DNA of 64,000 bases. Source: Clostridia bacterium. GTDB taxonomy: Bacteria; Bacillota; Clostridia; Caldicoprobacterales; Caldicoprobacteraceae. The stretch spans positions 124,001-188,000 of the forward strand of contig PKRC01000003.1 of NCBI GenBank assembly GCA_017577715.1, read 5' to 3'. A program made the position numbers and the translations under genes. This document shows, in pieces, positions 17,138 through 25,674 of the stretch. Every line of letters begins with the position of its first letter. Position 1 is the first letter of the stretch. The notes below the pieces were generated by a model, which was not told the origin of the DNA, did no database searches, and was given only the letters and a program-made list of their open reading frames with translations.

Positions 17138-17539
17138 ATGGACGGACTTCAAGAAGTCTATCAGTTTTTAAAGAAATGTGGGACTTATTATCTGGCCACA
17201 GTAGAAGGAGACCAACCTAGGGTAAGGCCTTTCGGTACAGTGGACATTTTTGAAGGTAAGCTTTATATCCAGACTGGTAAAGCCAAAGCGGTATCTAAAC
17301 AACTTCAGGCAAATCCCAAAGCAGAGATATGCGCTTATGCTGATGGAAAGTGGCTAAGAGTAACAGGTAAGCTCATCAGGGATGATAGGGTTGAGGCCAA
17401 AAAGCATCTGCTTGACAATTACCCTGAGCTTCAATCGATGTATTCGCCATATGATGATAACACAGAAGTCTTGTACTTTGAGGATGCTACGGCTACTTTT
17501 TATTCTTTTACCGAGGAGCCGAGAGTAATTAAATTTTAA
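17138..17539 (+). CDS. pyridoxamine 5'-phosphate oxidase-like flavin-binding protein
   Basis: A 133-aa split-barrel protein of the PPOX/FMN-binding group. Typical stretches are FLKKCGTYYLATVEGDQPRV, RPFGTVDIFEGKLYIQTG, YADGKWLRVTGK and the C-terminal VLYFEDATATFYSF. The substrate is unknown; such proteins act as small flavin or F420-type reductases or stress proteins. I chose ATG 17138 because GGGGAGGGAGG lies 9 nt upstream; an in-frame ATG at 17099 would add 13 residues. Confidence 0.8.
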   Translation: MDGLQEVYQFLKKCGTYYLATVEGDQPRVRPFGTVDIFEGKLYIQTGKAKAVSKQLQANPKAEICAYADGKWLRVTGKLIRDDRVEAKKHLLDNYPELQSMYSPYDDNTEVLYFEDATATFYSFTEEPRVIKF

Positions 17540-17578
17540 AGATTTTTGAAATACGCAATAGCCAAAGCGTTAAAATAA

Positions 17579-17606
17579 AAAGGCTCTGTTAAATATTTTT
17601 GTGTAA
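17579..17606 (+). mobile_element. possible IS256-type insertion sequence end (remnant)
   Basis: GGCTCTGTTAAATATTTTTG followed by TGTAAACT resembles the terminal repeats of IS256-family (mutator-type) elements in clostridia. No matching end or transposase gene is found nearby, so at most it is a one-ended scar. Confidence 0.35.
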
Positions 17607-18339
17607 ACTGATTTTCCTCCTATGTTAGTAACCAAATATATTTCAACACCCAAAAACTTACTTTGTCAAATTTTTTAATTAAATTCCAACGAAGGTAAAA
17701 TATTACATGGTGATCTTATCCTTGTACATTACCCTTAACCCCTTAACGAATACCAAAGGTCCTGCGGGTTGGTTGTCAAGGGCGTGCATAGCACGGGCTT
17801 TAGCCTTTACACTTGACTGCCAGGACAAAGGGCCTTATCATTTCCATTGGCGTTAAGGAGACTATTATATACGTCCTTCAAAGTTAAGTCCATATAATTG
17901 GTTAAAAAGGGGTTGAGCCATCCCCACTCCTTCTAGTTAGTTTCCATATGAAAAAGTCGTACTTCAAGATGTTACACTTGATTCATTGTAGTGAAGCGGA
18001 ACAATAGTGTGGTTACACAGGTTATATTGTTGCCAATATTACGATTTATACATCCCTTTTGCCTCTTATATATCATAATTGAGCCAGTGTCCATAGATTA
18101 TGAGCCGTAATACCCGTGGCAATCCAAATATCGAATCTTAACATTTTTTAACCTCCTGTCAGGATTTTTCCAACGGGAAGTCGAATATATTATTATTTCC
18201 GTTGGACGTCAACCCTGGTTTTATTGTTTTTTATAATTGGACATCCAATAGGGAATTTTTTTGGTTTAATAAATTTTAATAAAATAAAAAATTTTGACTT
18301 TTTAATAAGAACTAGCTAGAAGGAATTTACATAATAAAT
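17607..18339 (-). other. decayed intergenic region with short coding-like remnants
   Basis: No intact gene in about 730 bp. On the minus strand two stretches look formerly coding. 17703-17835 reads as 44 codons containing KARAMHALDNQPAGPLVF and ending in MYKDKITM. 18073-18144 reads DIWIATGITAHNLWTLAQL and resembles the C-terminal tail of a transposase. Both are surrounded by stops. Confidence 0.35.
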
Positions 18340-18367
18340 TTGACTTAAACTTCCTCTATGTTAAAAT
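18340..18367 (+). promoter_or_regulatory. putative promoter of the 18450 gene
   Basis: TTGACT, 16-bp spacer, TAAAAT, about 80 nt upstream of the start codon. Confidence 0.45.
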
Positions 18368-18449
18368 GATACCAGTAAAAATTTCGTAAAACTGTAAAAA
18401 TAGTGCGTTTTAATATCTGCTATCTTATAGCGTAATGGAGGGATAAGGG

Positions 18450-18896
18450 ATGAAAAAATATTCTACACATTTTGAGGTAGTGCAAGGGCGCGTAACAAAG
18501 CGCGGGACTATTATTCCCGCTAATTATGATTTTTGGGAACCATTGATATCTTATTTTATAAAAAAATGTACTCATTTTAGAATTGACTGCTGGAATGACG
18601 AAGAAGTGGCAATAAATAGTGCAAAAGTTTTTGGCGAGACGCTTGAGACCGATATAACTAACATGAAGGTTTTTGTTGGAGAAATTACCGAGGAATTCAT
18701 ATTTGAATTGATGCACAATCCTTTTGATGAGGAAGGCAAGATAAAGTGGTTTAGCATCTTTCTGATGGATGGAGACAAATTTGTTTTCTCATCGGAGCAT
18801 TATGGTAGCGAATTTGCTGCTGAGGGCTTAACTGAAGACGAAATAGAGTATATCCGTATTGAGGTAGAACCCAGCTTTGATGGGATTTTTGTATAA
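18450..18896 (+). CDS. uncharacterised 148-aa acidic protein
   Basis: Not recognised. It is a soluble, acidic protein rich in aromatic residues, without a signal peptide or membrane segment. It opens MKKYSTHFEVVQGRVTKRGT and ends in an acidic segment GLTEDEIEYIRIEVEPSFDG. The ribosome site GGAGGGATAAGGG sits right before ATG 18450 and a promoter-like pair lies upstream, so it is probably expressed as a single gene. It lies alone in decayed sequence. The size and acidity resemble immunity or cargo proteins, but no motif supports that. Confidence 0.7.
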   Translation: MKKYSTHFEVVQGRVTKRGTIIPANYDFWEPLISYFIKKCTHFRIDCWNDEEVAINSAKVFGETLETDITNMKVFVGEITEEFIFELMHNPFDEEGKIKWFSIFLMDGDKFVFSSEHYGSEFAAEGLTEDEIEYIRIEVEPSFDGIFV

Positions 18897-19028
18897 ACAG
18901 TTTGAATCAGCTTATATTGTTTCGTGTATGCTGCAAAAATTGTTTGCATGGATAATAATGAGTGATTTTGAAAAAACTTTTTCGCAGGTTAGCGCTTTGT
19001 TTTAAACTATAGTAAAATAGTTGAGGGA

Positions 19029-19678
19029 TTATGGGAAGTGCTCATCATTAACTTCTCGGAAAATTCCTGTATATAATTCATGAGCGTTTTGGTGGATATA
19101 AGTATAACTGCTTATTTTATCATCTTTGCGGAACTGCGGGACAGCTTCCGGCCAATGGGTGGTATATAGGTCTTTTACCTTGGATACGTTCAAAAGGTTC
19201 ACGAATATGTGCTAAAGTTCTCGTTACCAGTCTTCTGCAAGAAATATGACCTCGTTTCTCTGCTGGCTAACAGCGGCCAGACTTAATTGGCCGTGGTTCC
19301 AATCATCGGGTTTGTAAGGCTTGCTGTAAATGACAAAGATTATGACATCTTCCGGCAAATCAAAATAGCCCAGGCTTGTGAATGTACCTGAGAATATGCC
19401 GTTTGATTTATATATATAAACGCCAATAACGATGTAAAGCCCAAAACGACGATCAATACGGCTGTTATGGCAGATGAAATGCCCATTTTTAACTTTTCGT
19501 TTACGGTAAAAAAGGTGACCAGTCCAAAGGCTATAAAGGGTACGGCGAATATTAAGCCTTTGAGATAGTACGGTTCCACTGTTTCCATGGTTACAAGGGC
19601 ATATACCCCCGTAAATAGAAGGAAGGAGATTATCGTCATTATGGCCGGGAAAGGTGCCTTTTTGAATATCGATAACAA
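19029..19678 (-). pseudogene. broken gene for a small membrane protein with C-terminal soluble domain
   Basis: Read on the minus strand from about 19678, the first part has three hydrophobic helices (IMTIISFLLFTGVYALV, GLIFAVPFIAFGLVTFF, ITAVLIVVLGFTSLLAFIYI). In the TATATATA stretch near 19410 the frame shifts; the new frame continues KSNGIFSGTFTSLGYFDLPE and VIIFVIYSKPYKPDDWNHGQ up to a stop at 19224. A third coding-like piece (LLNVSKVKDLYTTHWPEAVP, then SSYTYIHQNAHELYTGIFRE) runs to a stop at 19029. It seems to be one ~215-codon gene with a frameshift and a stop/frameshift. The function is unknown. Confidence 0.55.
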
Positions 19679-19835
19679 TGGCGCTTTAATGCTTTTTATG
19701 GATGCTACCCTCCGAGGTATTAAATTGCTAACGGGTTTTTAGTAGATCCCTACCGCTTTTTCTGAATTAGCCATAACCTGTACTATTAATTACTATACTG
19801 GTATACATTGTATTTTACGTTGCTCTTATCGAAAG

Positions 19836-19967
19836 TTATATGAAAATTCCATATTGCAATACGCCGGCAAGTGCCCAAGGACCATCGGTATTTTCTTTAA
19901 CCGGTAAATTTTTTATCGCCTCTAAAACGGCATCACTCATATTTACTTCAGGCGTTTGATAGCTGGT
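19836..19967 (-). pseudogene. short coding-like fragment
   Basis: About 43 codons on the minus strand (including MSDAVLEAIKNLPVKENTDG) ending at a stop at 19836. It is probably the tail of a lost gene upstream of the broken membrane protein. Together these remnants fill most of the 1.25 kb gap between 18897 and 20149. Confidence 0.3.
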
Positions 19968-20149
19968 TTAAGGGTTATGCATTGAATTATGCAGGCCAAT
20001 TCGATTACCCCTTTTATAGGCTTTGCTTATGTTGGAAAGAAAAGAAGGGCGGGGTTAAGCCGTGTGTTCGAAGCTAAATTTTCGCATTAAATTTTTTCTT
20101 TAAGTAAAAAATAATGGTTAGAATAAGGTTATGACAAGGAGGATAAAGG

Positions 20150-20629
20150 ATGCACAACGGTGAGGCCATAAAATCCCTAAACCAGCTATTACAGGGAGAA
20201 TATATGGCAGTTGAGAGCTTTAACAACTTTTTATCTAGGTTGGATGAAGAGAATGTCAGGCAGGTTTTCAAAGAAGTACAGAAACAGCACAGGGAAAATA
20301 TAAGCAGATTGGCAAGTTATATTCAGGATATCGGGGGAAAGCCGGAGGAGAATCTGGGGCTGAAGAGAAAGATGGGGGAAATAAAAATCAATATGGATTT
20401 GGGGTCTCACCCGGATACGGCCAAGATCATAGAAAAGGCCATTGAAGGGAAAACTCAAGGGGTCAACATGGCCGAGAAAGTCCTAAGGGGCAACCTAGAC
20501 GACAGGTCGAGGGACGTTGTAGGCGAAATACTGAACAACGACAGAAAATCGATCGAGAAGCTAAAGAGCCTGCTAAAGTCAATAACAGATAATCGCGACA
20601 TTTCATACTCAATATTAATTGTACAATAA
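20150..20629 (+). CDS. DUF2383 ferritin-like helical protein
   Basis: A 159-aa all-helical protein. LNQLLQGEYMAVESFNNFLS followed by repeated amphipathic helices, with QKQHRENISRLASYIQDIGG, fits the DUF2383 ferritin-like group. Metal-ligand residues (Glu, His) lie at the expected helix positions but the role is not established. It starts behind AAGGAGGATAAAGG and is the last plus-strand gene before the convergent carbohydrate cluster. Confidence 0.75.
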   Translation: MHNGEAIKSLNQLLQGEYMAVESFNNFLSRLDEENVRQVFKEVQKQHRENISRLASYIQDIGGKPEENLGLKRKMGEIKINMDLGSHPDTAKIIEKAIEGKTQGVNMAEKVLRGNLDDRSRDVVGEILNNDRKSIEKLKSLLKSITDNRDISYSILIVQ

Positions 20630-20688
20630 CGGTATCACCACAGTCTATCTATACTGGCTCTTATCCTGGATAACTGCCCATAATAAAA

Positions 20689-20711
20689 TGAAGGGCATAT
20701 AAAGCCCTTCA
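20689..20711 (-). terminator. terminator of the deacetylase operon
   Basis: TGAAGGGC-ATATAAA-GCCCTTCA. On the minus strand the stem is followed by TTTTATTAT. Confidence 0.65.
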
Positions 20712-20750
20712 CCAACGGCTTTTATGATATTTTCGAACTGTACGGCCGCT

Positions 20751-21548
20751 TTACAGCCTTACGGTTTGACCGCTTTTTATCTCAACGGGCTGATTGTCTA
20801 CTTTCAACCAAACGGATATGGCCGAGGGGTTATATATTACATCCCCTTTTGCCGAGAATTCAAGGGCTCTTAGCGCTTTTATGTATCTTACTATCTCGAT
20901 ATTGGTAGCGTACCAGATATCCTCCCTGCCTGACATAAGCTTACAAAAATCTTCTATAAGCTGCCAGTTATTCTGCCTTTCAAATTCGAAGCTGTGTCCC
21001 CATACATACATAAGCTTTAGCTTTCCTTCATATTTATACTCCAGAAACCTTCGTCCCATCTCCATTAAATTATCGTTATGGTGGCAAGTTGGCGACCAGG
21101 TTAAAAAGTTATCGGGTATACGAAAATCTTTATGGGATGTAACGGTCCTTGCGTATTCAATGCCCAGGCCGGGCAGCATGTCTACAATCTTTTGGTTGTA
21201 GACCCCAAAGGGATAGGACATTCCTTTTACGGGGTATCCAACTAAGGACTCCAGGGCCTTTCTGTCCTCCATTATTTCTTCCACTACTGCTTCAACGGGT
21301 ATACAATCTAAAAATGGATGGGTTCTTGTGTGAACTGATACCTCGTGGCCATGGTATAGCTGCGCTACCTCATCTGGCGAAACAAAAGGCTCCTTTCCCA
21401 GATTCCCAGAGTTTAAATGGAAAGTCCCCTTTATTCCGTACCTGTTAAAAATTTCAACCAACCTTCTGTCAAATATCTGTCCATCATCGTAGCTCATGGT
21501 CAAGGCTTTTGTTTTTCCGTGAGGGAACAGATCGAATTTGATGTTCAT
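20751..21548 (-). CDS. polysaccharide deacetylase-like (NodB-fold) protein
   Basis: 265 aa. The catalytic-type motif SYDDGQ lies near residue 18 and the metal motif HEVSVHTRTHPF near residues 68-78, as in carbohydrate esterase family 4 and related xylan/chitin/peptidoglycan deacetylases; SYPFGVYNQK follows. It has no signal peptide, so it is probably cytoplasmic. The C-terminal ~40 residues look like a small beta domain. ATG 21548 is preferred to an upstream start at 21686, because it is preceded by GAGGTGAT and the longer form would overlap the neighbour's stop. It is 25 nt downstream of the acetylesterase gene, probably in one operon. Confidence 0.85.
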   Translation of the reverse strand: MNIKFDLFPHGKTKALTMSYDDGQIFDRRLVEIFNRYGIKGTFHLNSGNLGKEPFVSPDEVAQLYHGHEVSVHTRTHPFLDCIPVEAVVEEIMEDRKALESLVGYPVKGMSYPFGVYNQKIVDMLPGLGIEYARTVTSHKDFRIPDNFLTWSPTCHHNDNLMEMGRRFLEYKYEGKLKLMYVWGHSFEFERQNNWQLIEDFCKLMSGREDIWYATNIEIVRYIKALRALEFSAKGDVIYNPSAISVWLKVDNQPVEIKSGQTVRL

Positions 21549-21573
21549 CGTTATCACCTCGTTAAACAGCATT

Positions 21574-23454
21574 TTATTCTTCAGTTGTAAAGGGCGAAGC
21601 GGGCAAGCCTTCCCTGTTGTAAAGGTTAGCTCCCTCCGGGTTATCGGCCCATGCATACCGTACTGCAACGGGATTTGGAATATCATCGTGCCAAACTACT
21701 ACGCGATCATCTTCTATGATGGCCTTTGCCCATACGAACTTTTTATCTCGGCCGGCTATTGCAAAGTGCTTTAGCTGACCACCGCCTTTTACCATCAATC
21801 CGCTGCCTATATTGGAAAACTCGATTATAGCTTTGTTACCTTCTACCCTCATGGATTTATAAAGTGGGCCTGAGGCCACCAGGTCTTTTTCGCCGTATGC
21901 CAGCTTTCGGGCAAGTAGGGCAAGCCTTTCTCCCACATCTTTTTTGTTTAACGGATGCAGGTCATTCCATTCTCCAAGGTCAATGGCCACGGCCATACCC
22001 GTATTGGGAAGGCACAGCGCCCTTCGCTGTTCTTCTCTCAGCTGGGCCCATTGGCTTTCGGAAGGCTGATCTTTTGCCTCCATGAAGTTTGCCAGCTGCA
22101 CATAGAGAAAGGGAAAATCGCCCTGCCCCCATTTCTTCCTCCAGTCGGCTATCATGGCACAGAACTTTTCGCAGTATCCTTTAGGATCATCGGTGTTGGA
22201 TTCGCCCTGGTACCATATGACGCCCTTGATACCGTAGTTCAAAAGCGGGGCGATCATGCCGTTGAATAGTCCGGTGGGCTTATATTGAAAGAAGGTCACA
22301 GTCGGTAACGGTTCATCAATTGCCACTCCTACCCTGTACTGCCATTCCCCTTCCAGGTTAATTTCATAGCCATGGCCAAAAAGCTTGTATATCTTGCCCT
22401 TTACGAATTCACCATTGCCGTCGTTGCTTATGACCCTTACAGTAATTACATTTTTGCCCGCTTTGAGAAGGCCGGCAGGAACCTCATATTTTCGAGGAGG
22501 ATAGCGGTATGAAGTGGAACCCACTAAAACGCCGTTGACATAAGTCCGGTCGCTGTCCACTATAGTACCCATATAAAGCTTTGCGGGTTTACCGGCCATG
22601 AAGGCAGGTACATCGATTTCCTTCCTGAACCATACCGCTCCCTTTATCGAATCCAGTCCCATTTCTTTCCATGAGGCCGGCAGTTTCACCCTTGCCCAAT
22701 CCGATGCATCATATTCCGGGGCGAACCAAGGTACATGGTCTTTTTGGATTCCCTTGTCGTTTTCGTCTATGCTTTCATACCAGGCACGGACTTTGGCTTC
22801 TTCCATCTGTTTTATGCTGTCTATGTATCCGTCAACCCTCAGCTGCTCCACTATTTCCATGTTTCCGGGGAATTGCCTTACCACTTCTTCGCTCATCCAG
22901 GCCTCTACCGGTGTCCCGCCAACGCATGCCTTTATCAAACCTATGGGAATACCGTATTTTGCAAACAAGGCTTTTGCAAAGAAATATCCCACTGCTGAAA
23001 ATCTCAGGACGGTATCGGCATTCAGCGGTTCCCAAATGCCACCATCCAGATCTTCTCTGGGCCCGTTAAAATCATATCTGTCAGGGACTGTAAACTGCCT
23101 TATTAAAGGGTTGTCACAATGCGCTATCTCATCCTCATAGATATCTTTTACCCTTTCCATAGGTATAACCATGTTTGACTGCCCGGAACAGACCCAGACA
23201 TCTCCGATTAATATATCCTTCACGATAATGCGTTGCTGGGATGCCGTTATTTCCATTGAATGGGGTCCACCGGCTGGCAATTTGGGCAGGAGTACCTCCC
23301 ATTTTCCTTTGGCGTCAGCCGTGGAACTATAAGTTTGGCCCATAAAACTGACCGTTACAGTTTCGCCCGGTAAGGCCCACCCCCAGATCTTTATATCCTT
23401 ATCCCTTTGTAATACCATACCATCACTTATAAGTCGGGGCAATCTGAGTGCCAT
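21574..23454 (-). CDS. sialate O-acetylesterase-like (SASA/SGNH) protein
   Basis: 626 aa. It contains the SGNH esterase core of the 9-O-acetylesterase type: VWVCSGQSNMVIPM (near residue 90), VGYFFAKALF, GLIKACVGGTPVEAWM, VIWYQGESNTDDP (near 413) and DLHPLNKKDVGERLA (near 498), which carries the Asp-His pair. A sugar-binding-like beta domain appears inserted at about 230-370. No signal peptide is seen, so it is cytoplasmic and probably deacetylates imported sugars or xylan-derived oligosaccharides. The start is ATG 23454 with GAGGGG 7 nt upstream. It forms an operon with the deacetylase. Confidence 0.85.
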   Translation of the reverse strand: MALRLPRLISDGMVLQRDKDIKIWGWALPGETVTVSFMGQTYSSTADAKGKWEVLLPKLPAGGPHSMEITASQQRIIVKDILIGDVWVCSGQSNMVIPMERVKDIYEDEIAHCDNPLIRQFTVPDRYDFNGPREDLDGGIWEPLNADTVLRFSAVGYFFAKALFAKYGIPIGLIKACVGGTPVEAWMSEEVVRQFPGNMEIVEQLRVDGYIDSIKQMEEAKVRAWYESIDENDKGIQKDHVPWFAPEYDASDWARVKLPASWKEMGLDSIKGAVWFRKEIDVPAFMAGKPAKLYMGTIVDSDRTYVNGVLVGSTSYRYPPRKYEVPAGLLKAGKNVITVRVISNDGNGEFVKGKIYKLFGHGYEINLEGEWQYRVGVAIDEPLPTVTFFQYKPTGLFNGMIAPLLNYGIKGVIWYQGESNTDDPKGYCEKFCAMIADWRKKWGQGDFPFLYVQLANFMEAKDQPSESQWAQLREEQRRALCLPNTGMAVAIDLGEWNDLHPLNKKDVGERLALLARKLAYGEKDLVASGPLYKSMRVEGNKAIIEFSNIGSGLMVKGGGQLKHFAIAGRDKKFVWAKAIIEDDRVVVWHDDIPNPVAVRYAWADNPEGANLYNREGLPASPFTTEE

Positions 23455-23738
23455 AATCAATCCCCTCTTTGAAGTTGGTTTATGCAGTATCCCGCATTAT
23501 ACGCCCTTATGCCATGACTTTTTTGATAATTCCGACAATTATTTAATTGCTTTCCAGTTCGATTAAATTTTAACACGCTACTCTAAAAATAACAAGGGTT
23601 CATACGGGGTTGAGCGCCATGTTGTATAGAATTGTGTTAATATTTATAATAAATCAAAAAGCATTTCATTTTAATTTCAATTGACGGCCACTATCCGAAT
23701 GCGAAAACTATATTGATAATTTAGGGGGGTAGGGAAGT

Positions 23739-25463
23739 ATGTCGATGAAGGGGTACAAAAATTTTACCGCAGCCATCTATTGTCCTGTGGGCGATTTGAT
23801 CGGCATTACCGACTTGGATGAGTTTGCAAAGCGCTTTGAGTGGATTGAAAAGCACGTCAAAGTGGGGAAGGTATATCTGGAGACCCACAGGCATGGCGTG
23901 GTGATCGAACGCCAGCAAATCGAGAAGATCAGGGATTTCTTCAGGAGTAGAGGCATCCAAACTTCGGGGGGCATCACCACCGATGGACCGCCCGATGGTG
24001 AAGGAGGCTTTGATCCTCTGTGCTATACCAATCCTGCTACCCTTAAGCTGCTGAAAGAGGTAGCTGAAATGACGGCGTCACTTTTTGATGAGTTTATACT
24101 GGACGATTTCTATTTTACCAACTGCAGGTGTCGCTCCTGCATAGAGGCTAAAAAGGACAGGACCTGGGCCCAGTTTCGCCTGGAGTTGATGCGCGAGGTT
24201 GCCGAGAAGGCGATAATCGGCCCTGCTAAGAGGGTAAATCCCAATGTGAAGATTATAATAAAGTATCCCAACTGGTATGAGCACTACCAGGATACAGGGT
24301 ATAACCTGGAAGAGGAGCCGCGCATATTCGATGCCATATATACCGGGACCGAGACGCGAAACCCCACTTATACCCAGCAGCACCTGCCCAAGTACCTGAG
24401 CTATTTCATCATGCGCTATTTGGAAAATGTGGCGCCGGGGCGAAATCTGGGTGGCTGGTATGACCCGTTTGAGTGTACGTATAATCTGACTTCCTATGCC
24501 CAGCAGGCCTATCTGACACTGTTTGCAAAGGCCAGGGAAGTAATGATGTTTTCGCTTGGTACCCTGCTAAATCCTGAGTATTCCCTGTGTATACCTATAA
24601 ACGGTCAGCTGTTTGAAGATGTGGATAGGTATTTGGGTCAGCTGGGTAACCCTACAGGCGTTGCCTGCTACCTGCCCTATCATAGCCACGGGGAGGATTA
24701 CCTGCACAACTACATCGGAATGCTGGGAATACCCCTGGAGCCTTATCCCCATTATCCCAAAGATGCATCGACGGTGTTCCTCACCGAAAGTGCGGCAAAG
24801 GACCCCGATATTCTTTCAAAGATTAAAGATAGCTTGATGAAAGGCGCTGATGTCATCATCACCTCCGGTTTCCTGAAGGCTGCCACGCCTATGGGTTTCC
24901 AGAACATGTTTGCCAACATAGAGGTGACGCACCGCAAGGCCATGGTAAACCGGTATGCCTATTCCAATGACGGTGGAATAACCTTTGGCGGCTGTGAGGA
25001 GGCTGCAAAGCCGGTGTTGATCCCTCAGCTGGAGTTTCAGACAAACGATACCTGGGAGCTGATTGCGGGATTGGGCGAGGACAACAACTTCCCGATACTC
25101 ACCAAAACGCTTTATGGCAAGGGCAGGCTTTATGTCCTTACAATACCCGAAGATTACGGAGATCTGTATAACTACCCGCGCAAGATACTCATGTTCATAC
25201 GGCAGGCCTTCAGCAGGCAAAGCCCCGTGTTGCTGGATGCTTTTTCAAAAGTGGGGATGTTCACGTACGACAACGATTGCTTTATACTGCATTCCTTCCA
25301 GCCCTGGTACGATGAGGTGCGCGTAGAGCTAAAGGGTGGGCATGTTGCTCTTAAAGACCTGATAACTGGCCGTATCATCGAGGGACAAAAAGAGGGCGAT
25401 AAAACGGTTGTAAGGCTGCGCCTCTCGCCGGGAGTAAACAGGGTATTTAAGATGGTCAAGTAA
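23739..25463 (+). CDS. uncharacterised 574-aa protein, probably glycosidase-like
   Basis: Not recognised as a named family. The first ~330 residues read like a TIM barrel: KVYLETHRHGVVIERQQIEK, TSGGITTDGPPDGEGG, FDEFILDDFYFTNCRCRSCI (with a Cys triplet), IIIKYPNWYEHYQDTGYNLE and RNLGGWYDPFECTYN. A middle part (ADVIITSGFLKAA...) and a C-terminal beta domain follow, reminiscent of the domain order in large glycoside hydrolases. The divergent esterase/deacetylase operon supports a carbohydrate role. The ribosome site GGGGGGTAGGG precedes ATG 23739; no signal peptide. Confidence 0.7.
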   Translation: MSMKGYKNFTAAIYCPVGDLIGITDLDEFAKRFEWIEKHVKVGKVYLETHRHGVVIERQQIEKIRDFFRSRGIQTSGGITTDGPPDGEGGFDPLCYTNPATLKLLKEVAEMTASLFDEFILDDFYFTNCRCRSCIEAKKDRTWAQFRLELMREVAEKAIIGPAKRVNPNVKIIIKYPNWYEHYQDTGYNLEEEPRIFDAIYTGTETRNPTYTQQHLPKYLSYFIMRYLENVAPGRNLGGWYDPFECTYNLTSYAQQAYLTLFAKAREVMMFSLGTLLNPEYSLCIPINGQLFEDVDRYLGQLGNPTGVACYLPYHSHGEDYLHNYIGMLGIPLEPYPHYPKDASTVFLTESAAKDPDILSKIKDSLMKGADVIITSGFLKAATPMGFQNMFANIEVTHRKAMVNRYAYSNDGGITFGGCEEAAKPVLIPQLEFQTNDTWELIAGLGEDNNFPILTKTLYGKGRLYVLTIPEDYGDLYNYPRKILMFIRQAFSRQSPVLLDAFSKVGMFTYDNDCFILHSFQPWYDEVRVELKGGHVALKDLITGRIIEGQKEGDKTVVRLRLSPGVNRVFKMVK

Positions 25464-25494
25464 AGGTTATCCGCGCCTTGCAATTGTAGTTCAA

Positions 25495-25550
25495 AAGCCC
25501 TTCACCTTCATTTTTGCTTTAAGTAAAAGGGGTGAAGGGCTTAATTTTTT
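25495..25550 (+). terminator. strong terminator after the 574-aa gene
   Basis: AAGCCCTTCACC (25495-25506) pairs with GGTGAAGGGCTT (25531-25542), then AATTTTTT. Confidence 0.85.
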
Positions 25551-25674
25551 AAAAATTTTTGTTTACAAGCAGGAAATTTCCATTTTTTATAGAATATAAA
25601 TTTTTGTAATAATTTTGTAACATTTGTGATAAACTTTTAATGAACGAATATTGTTGAAAGATGAGGGAATTTTT

